Positions 59,786-64,000 of a DNA stretch of 64,000 bases are shown here, piece after piece. The stretch lies in NCBI GenBank assembly GCA_947039275.1, contig CAMQYL010000002.1, positions 1-64,000 on the forward strand. Reading direction: 5' to 3'. The DNA is from Amulumruptor sp947039275. GTDB taxonomy: Bacteria; Bacteroidota; Bacteroidia; Bacteroidales; Muribaculaceae. The position numbers and the translations under genes were made by a program. Within the stretch, counting starts at the first letter, position 1. Each line of letters begins with the position of its first letter. Under the pieces are notes generated by a model. It was not told where the DNA came from. It was given only the letters and a program-made list of their open reading frames with translations, and ran no database searches.

Positions 59786-60541
59786 ATGAGAAAGAAAATC
59801 GTTGCAGGCAACTGGAAAATGAACACTACCCTCGCAGAAGGTGTAGGCCTGGCAAAGGACGTTAACGAAGCCCTCAAGAAAGCTACCCCCAAGTGTGACG
59901 TGGTGATCTGCGTTCCCTTTACACACCTCGCTTCTGTCAATGAGGTAATCGACAGCAATATCCTCGGTCTGGGTGCGGAAAACTGCGCTGATCATGCCAA
60001 GGGCGCATACACCGGCGAGATTTCAGGTGCCATGGTTGCATCTACAGGTGCATCTTACGTGATTCTCGGTCACAGCGAGCGTCGCCAGTACTATGGTGAG
60101 ACCTCTGAAATCCTCAAGGCTAAGGTGGCTCAGGCTTTCGAAAACAACCTGACTCCCATCTTCTGCATCGGCGAGGTGCTCGAGCAGCGCGAAAACGGCT
60201 CATACCTCGACGTGGTGAAGGAGCAGATCGAGAGCGCACTCTTTGACCTCTCAGCCTTTGACTTCGGCAAAATCATCCTCGCTTACGAACCTGTATGGGC
60301 TATCGGTACAGGCAAGACCGCTACCGATGACCAGGCTCAGGAGATGCACGCTCACATCCGTTCTGTCATCGCAGAGAAGTATGGCAAGGAAGTCGCAGAC
60401 AACACCTCTATCCTCTACGGCGGTAGCTGCAAGCCCTCCAACGCCGCAGCTCTCTTCGCAAAACCTGACGTAGACGGTGGCCTCATCGGTGGCGCGGCTC
60501 TCGATGCCGAGTCATTCATGGGCATTGTCAACGCATTCTGA
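59786..60541 (+). CDS. tpiA: Triosephosphate isomerase
   Basis: 251 residues. Substrate Lys in AGNWKMN, catalytic His in ILGHSERRQYYGE, catalytic Glu in LAYEPVWAIGTGKTAT (flanking loop 6), and the phosphate loop GGSCKPSNAA and GGLIGGAALD. It interconverts dihydroxyacetone phosphate and glyceraldehyde 3-phosphate. Codon use is the most biased in the window, indicating high expression. Own promoter and a following hairpin terminator. Confidence 0.97.
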   Translation: MRKKIVAGNWKMNTTLAEGVGLAKDVNEALKKATPKCDVVICVPFTHLASVNEVIDSNILGLGAENCADHAKGAYTGEISGAMVASTGASYVILGHSERRQYYGETSEILKAKVAQAFENNLTPIFCIGEVLEQRENGSYLDVVKEQIESALFDLSAFDFGKIILAYEPVWAIGTGKTATDDQAQEMHAHIRSVIAEKYGKEVADNTSILYGGSCKPSNAAALFAKPDVDGGLIGGAALDAESFMGIVNAF

Positions 60542-60566
60542 TTTCGCAGATAGCGCGTTTAGAATT

Positions 60567-60620
60567 ATAAAAATTAGGCTACAAAGAAGATTATCGTTAT
60601 CTTTGTAGTCTAATTTTTAT
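60567..60620 (+). terminator. Intrinsic terminator after tpiA
   Basis: An A-rich start, AAAATTAGGCTACAAAGA, pairs with TCTTTGTAGTCTAATTTT with one mismatch; loop about 12 bases, followed by TTATT. Confidence 0.75.
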
Positions 60621-60637
60621 TATATTGATATAAGTGG

Positions 60638-61177
60638 ATGCGTATGTCACGCTTCACTCATCTGACTGATATGCTTATAGGCAAATACCGATTACGTGCG
60701 ACTATGATAGGCATGATGATGGTATGCTGGTCTGGCGCAGCCATGGCTCAGCAGACTGTCACCATCGTCGACCACATTACAGCTATCGAGGGAAACACTG
60801 TCACTCAGCCCTCGAAGCTCACCGAGTTGTTGGCTCCTGCCGATGCCCCGGTGGTTGACACGACCACGCAGCCCGAGAAGCCGGCGGTGAAACATCAGGC
60901 TACAGGGCGCATGGCTGGTTACCGTGTGCAGGTGTATTCTGACGGCAACCAGCGCAATGCCAAGAAACAGACCCAGCTTAAGGCTTCGCAGGTGGCGCGG
61001 AGATTCCCTAACATGCGCACGTATATCTCATATTCAGCCCCGTTCTGGCGTCTCAGGGTAGGTGACTTCCGATCGCGTAGCGAAGCGGAGTCAGCAGCTT
61101 CTCAGCTCCGTCAGGCTTTTCCTGCCTTCCGCAACGAGATACGCATAGTGCGTGACCGTGTCAATATCAAAGATTAG
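60638..61177 (+). CDS. SPOR-domain protein
   Basis: 179 residues. A signal-like segment (TMIGMMMVCWSGAAMAQ) precedes a Pro/Thr-rich linker and a C-terminal SPOR domain from about residue 95: GYRVQVYSDGNQRNAKKQTQ, then FWRLRVGDFRSRSEAESAAS and FRNEIRIVRDRV. SPOR domains bind denuded peptidoglycan glycan strands, often at the division site. The gene precedes folE by 26 bases and may be cotranscribed. The start could also be the ATG at 60644. Confidence 0.88.
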   Translation: MRMSRFTHLTDMLIGKYRLRATMIGMMMVCWSGAAMAQQTVTIVDHITAIEGNTVTQPSKLTELLAPADAPVVDTTTQPEKPAVKHQATGRMAGYRVQVYSDGNQRNAKKQTQLKASQVARRFPNMRTYISYSAPFWRLRVGDFRSRSEAESAASQLRQAFPAFRNEIRIVRDRVNIKD

Positions 61178-61203
61178 AGAGCATAACTGATCATACAGTT
61201 TAT

Positions 61204-61794
61204 ATGTCAACACCACTGACACCACGACAAGAAGAAACCGTCAACGCCATAGCTGACCATTATAAGGAGATTATCAAGCTCCTCGGAGAAGACCCTGATA
61301 GAGAGGGACTTCTGAAGACCCCCATGCGTGCTGCGAGAGCCTTGTTCAGGGCTACGCGCGGATATGACGAATCCGGACAGCAGGTAATAGAAAAAGCCAT
61401 CTTCACCCACGAAGGGTCACGCATGGTGATAGTCAAAGATATTGAGTTCTACTCGTTTTGCGAGCACCACATACTGCCGTTTTTCGGACATGTGTCCATA
61501 GGATATATCCCCGACGGCAAGATCGTAGGTCTTAGCAAGCTTGCGCGATTAGTCAACGTGTATGCACGACGGCTGCAGGTTCAGGAGCGCATGACTGCCG
61601 AGATATGCCGCGACCTTCAACGCCATCTTTCGCCCAAAGGGGTCATCGTTGTCAGCACTGCCCAGCACTTGTGCATGAAGTTGCGCGGAGTGGAGAAGCA
61701 GGATAGTTCGACGACGACGATGGAAACATCAGGAGTGTTTGACGATTATTACCGTCTGCGCGAGGAATTCTTAAGGTCGCTTGCCCACAATTAG
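61204..61794 (+). CDS. folE: GTP cyclohydrolase I
   Basis: 196 residues. The zinc and substrate motifs SFCEHHILPFFGHVSIGYIP, VGLSKLARLVNVYARRLQVQ and the final Cys ligand in STAQHLCMKLRGV are all present. The N-terminus LGEDPDREGLLKTPMRAARA is canonical. It converts GTP to dihydroneopterin triphosphate, the first step of tetrahydrofolate synthesis. Sits between the SPOR gene and an aminotransferase gene. Confidence 0.97.
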   Translation: MSTPLTPRQEETVNAIADHYKEIIKLLGEDPDREGLLKTPMRAARALFRATRGYDESGQQVIEKAIFTHEGSRMVIVKDIEFYSFCEHHILPFFGHVSIGYIPDGKIVGLSKLARLVNVYARRLQVQERMTAEICRDLQRHLSPKGVIVVSTAQHLCMKLRGVEKQDSSTTTMETSGVFDDYYRLREEFLRSLAHN

Positions 61795-61867
61795 GCTTGT
61801 GGAGCTACTGTGCCTGACATTTATTATTTAAGTACAATCATTTCTACATCGATATCTTATATAAGCC

Positions 61868-63067
61868 ATGCCAAACGTTTCGCAACGCGGTGATATAATG
61901 CCCGCCTCACCTATACGCAAGCTCGTGCCATTGAGTAACGCAGCCAAGCAGCGTGGGGTCAAGGTCTACCATCTCAATATCGGTCAGCCCGACCTGCCTA
62001 CACCTCAGGAGGGACTGGATGCATTGAAGAAGATAGACCGCACAACTCTGGAGTACAGTCCTTCGGAAGGTCTGTTGTCATTGCGTCAGAAACTGATGGA
62101 GTACTACCATCGGTTTGACATCAATGTGGATGTCGATGACATAATAGTGACCGCTGGCGGCTCTGAAGCGGTGCTTTTCGCGTTTATGGCTTGTCTTGAT
62201 CCCGATGACGAGATCATCGTGCCGGAGCCTGCATATGCCAACTATATGGCGTTTGCCATTTCGGCTGGAGCCAAGATTGTGACAGTACCGTCAAGCATCG
62301 ACAATGGTTTTGCCCTGCCTCCCGTAGAGGAGTTTGAAGCTCTGATAACTCCGCGCACCAAGGGCATATTGATTTGTAACCCTAATAATCCCACAGGCTA
62401 CCTCTATACCCAGCAGGAGATGAACCAACTCCGCGATATGGTCAAGAAGCATGATCTGTTTCTGTTTTCAGATGAGGTGTACCGCGAATTTTGCTATACA
62501 GGAGCACCTTATATCTCGGCTTTCCATCTTGATGGTATAAGCGACCAGGTGGTGCTTATTGATTCCGTGTCAAAGCGTTACAGCGAGTGCGGCATCCGCA
62601 TAGGCGCCATCATCACCAAGCACAAGGAGCTTAAGAAAAACCTGATGAAGTTCTGTCAGGCACGTCTCAGTCCTCCTCTGTTGGGACAGATTGTGGCAGA
62701 AGCCTCGATCGACGCATCCAAGCAGTATATGCTGATGACCTACAACGAATATATTGAGCGTCGCAACTTCCTGATAGATGCCCTCAATAAGATTCCAGGG
62801 GTCTACTCACCCATACCAATGGGAGCTTTCTACACCGTAGCGAGTCTGCCGGTGGATGATGCCGACAAGTTCTGCCGGTGGTGTCTGGAGGAGTTTGAAT
62901 ACGAAGGAGCCACTATATTCATGGCTCCGGCTTCTGGCTTCTACACCACTCCGGGTATAGGGACTAACGAAGTCCGTATAGCCTATGCCATCAGCAAAAA
63001 AGAGCTGCGTGGAGCCATCAAGGTCCTTGCCGAAGCTCTCAAGGTTTATCCAGGACGCACTATCTGA
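61868..63067 (+). CDS. Class I/II PLP-dependent aminotransferase (AspC-like)
   Basis: 399 residues. The PLP Lys is in DSVSKRYSECGIRIGAI (about residue 237); supporting blocks are NIGQPDLPTPQEG, ILICNPNNPTGYLYT, FLFSDEVYREF and the substrate Arg in GTNEVRIAYAI. Fold type I aminotransferase of the aspartate/Ialpha group. The final GTNEVRIAY is typical. Likely transfers amino groups between aspartate or a related amino acid and 2-oxoglutarate; exact specificity uncertain. Starts 74 bases after folE. Confidence 0.9.
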   Translation: MPNVSQRGDIMPASPIRKLVPLSNAAKQRGVKVYHLNIGQPDLPTPQEGLDALKKIDRTTLEYSPSEGLLSLRQKLMEYYHRFDINVDVDDIIVTAGGSEAVLFAFMACLDPDDEIIVPEPAYANYMAFAISAGAKIVTVPSSIDNGFALPPVEEFEALITPRTKGILICNPNNPTGYLYTQQEMNQLRDMVKKHDLFLFSDEVYREFCYTGAPYISAFHLDGISDQVVLIDSVSKRYSECGIRIGAIITKHKELKKNLMKFCQARLSPPLLGQIVAEASIDASKQYMLMTYNEYIERRNFLIDALNKIPGVYSPIPMGAFYTVASLPVDDADKFCRWCLEEFEYEGATIFMAPASGFYTTPGIGTNEVRIAYAISKKELRGAIKVLAEALKVYPGRTI

Positions 63068-63093
63068 ACTGGAACTTCATCGTAGCTGATTAA

Positions 63094-64000
63094 GTGTTTT
63101 TCCCTCTGTTTATTGCCAATAGGTTGAGCCTCAGGGTCAAAGGTGACCGTGGGTCGGCTACTGGCATGACTGTGGGCATAATAGGTGTTGCCACGGCTGT
63201 CATGATCATGATGCTTGCCATGGCTATAGTGACGGGGTTTAAGCATGACATCAAGCGAAAACTCTCCGGGCTCAACAGTGACATAACGCTTTATCACACT
63301 GAGTCTTATATCAATCTAACTCCACAGCTTAAATCTATAGTGGATGAGGTGGCTCCGAAGGCATCGGTCAGTGTGGTCACTGACCGCACGGGCATATTGA
63401 AGACCTCTGACCAGTTTCAGGCAGTGACGTTCAGAGGACTGTCAGATGATTATGACCTCGGGTTTCTCTCTTCGGTGCTGACTCAAGGCTCTTTTGATGG
63501 ATTCTTTACTACTGATGAGGAGGAGGGCGTCGAGCCGTTGGTTATGTCTGAGGCGGTTGCGAAGATGCTTGGCGTTGGAGTAGGTGATAAGATTACCGCA
63601 TATTTTGTTGAAAATGATAATGCAAGGGTGCGACGTTACCGCATCTCTGCTCTGTTTGACACGCATTTCGGTGATTATGACCGTGGCATGGCGTTTGTGC
63701 CGAAAGAATCTTTGTCATTTGATGCTGCTACCCTATCAGGCTCGCAGGGCACATCGGTATTGATTGACGGACTCAGTGAAGATAAGGTTGCTACAGTTGC
63801 CCAGCAGTTGTATGAGCGGTTGCTGTCAGCAGCGGCTGACGGCGAGATTGACGAACTTCCCGTTATTGACACCATACTTCACAGTCAGGAGATGTACTAT
63901 AACTGGCTGTCGCTGCTTGACACTAACGTTGTGGTCATATTGTCACTCATGGGTGTCGTGGCAGCATTCACTCTGGTTTCCAGTCTGTTTATACTCATAC
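63094..64000 (+). CDS. FtsX-like permease of a LolCE-type ABC transporter, 5' part
   Basis: The frame is open from GTG 63094 to the window edge (at least 302 codons), preceded by an in-frame TAA at 63091-63093. N-terminus FFPLFIANRLSLRVKGDRGS, then a membrane helix (IIGVATAVMIMMLAMAIVTG, then FKHDIK) and a large periplasmic MacB-like domain (LYHTESYINLTPQLKSIVDE, VEPLVMSEAVAKMLGVGVGD), before a second membrane helix begins near 63920. This matches LolC/LolE lipoprotein-releasing permeases. No ATG opens the frame earlier than 63170; the GTG is preferred because it covers the usual N-terminus. Truncated by the window. Confidence 0.85.
   Translation, partial: MFFPLFIANRLSLRVKGDRGSATGMTVGIIGVATAVMIMMLAMAIVTGFKHDIKRKLSGLNSDITLYHTESYINLTPQLKSIVDEVAPKASVSVVTDRTGILKTSDQFQAVTFRGLSDDYDLGFLSSVLTQGSFDGFFTTDEEEGVEPLVMSEAVAKMLGVGVGDKITAYFVENDNARVRRYRISALFDTHFGDYDRGMAFVPKESLSFDAATLSGSQGTSVLIDGLSEDKVATVAQQLYERLLSAAADGEIDELPVIDTILHSQEMYYNWLSLLDTNVVVILSLMGVVAAFTLVSSLFILI

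Overview
The window looks like a chromosome segment from a gut-type Bacteroidales (Muribaculaceae-like by overall feel; the family is an inference). Grounds: Bacteroidetes-style promoters (TAnnTTTG, one with a TTTG box 19 bases upstream), few Shine-Dalgarno sites, a FeoA-FeoB fusion, families mostly confined to the phylum (BT_3928-type DoxX protein, DUF4494, DUF1599, GH97), and many SpII/SpI-exported proteins. No rRNA, tRNA, CRISPR array or complete insertion sequence was seen.

Layout. 0-6.3 kb: BASS-family transporter, small conserved protein, acyltransferase plus nitrilase-family amidase, FeoAB iron transporter, small outer-membrane barrel. 6.5-13.7 kb: an envelope block, all on +: LTA-synthase-like sulfatase-fold protein, PAP2 phosphatase, 5'-nucleotidase, and a GH3 + beta-lactamase-fold fusion. 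13.9-18.7 kb (-): CPA2 antiporter, MgtC-like protein, coiled-coil protein, lipoprotein. 18.8-29.2 kb: housekeeping and transport (mdh, thioredoxin lipoprotein, rpsP, nitroreductase, MFS, YggS, DUF4494, gpmA, metal-chelate ABC transporter).

29.2-37.65 kb is a visibly AT-richer accessory island. It holds a membrane KAP-family P-loop NTPase, a complete three-gene restriction-modification operon (m5C methyltransferase, DUF3883-type nuclease, m5C methyltransferase, overlapping reading frames), and a graveyard of broken genes (type III restriction subunit, two frameshifted small genes just before the KAP gene, a RhuM-like gene and a probable Fic gene).

37.65-64 kb returns to core genes: hisS-uvrB-ygiQ-trmN6-CPBP operon (-); a GH97 gene interrupted by one in-frame amber codon, divergent from a GH3 beta-glucosidase; clpC; an acyltransferase; gyrA; a TPR protein; DUF1599/BT_3928; tpiA; a SPOR protein; folE; an aminotransferase; and the start of an FtsX-like permease.

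Most noteworthy non-gene structure: (1) a REP/BIME-like palindrome family (TGTAGGGAC + 12-base palindrome + GTC) with two sequence versions of the same architecture, usually as inverted pairs; (2) an array of short perfect hairpins at 20.45-20.68 kb; (3) a strong C-over-G skew in the last ~100-120 bases of several operon-terminal genes, absent from feoB, which has an intrinsic terminator; this suggests Rho-type termination sites inside coding ends; (4) a palindrome over the feoAB promoter.
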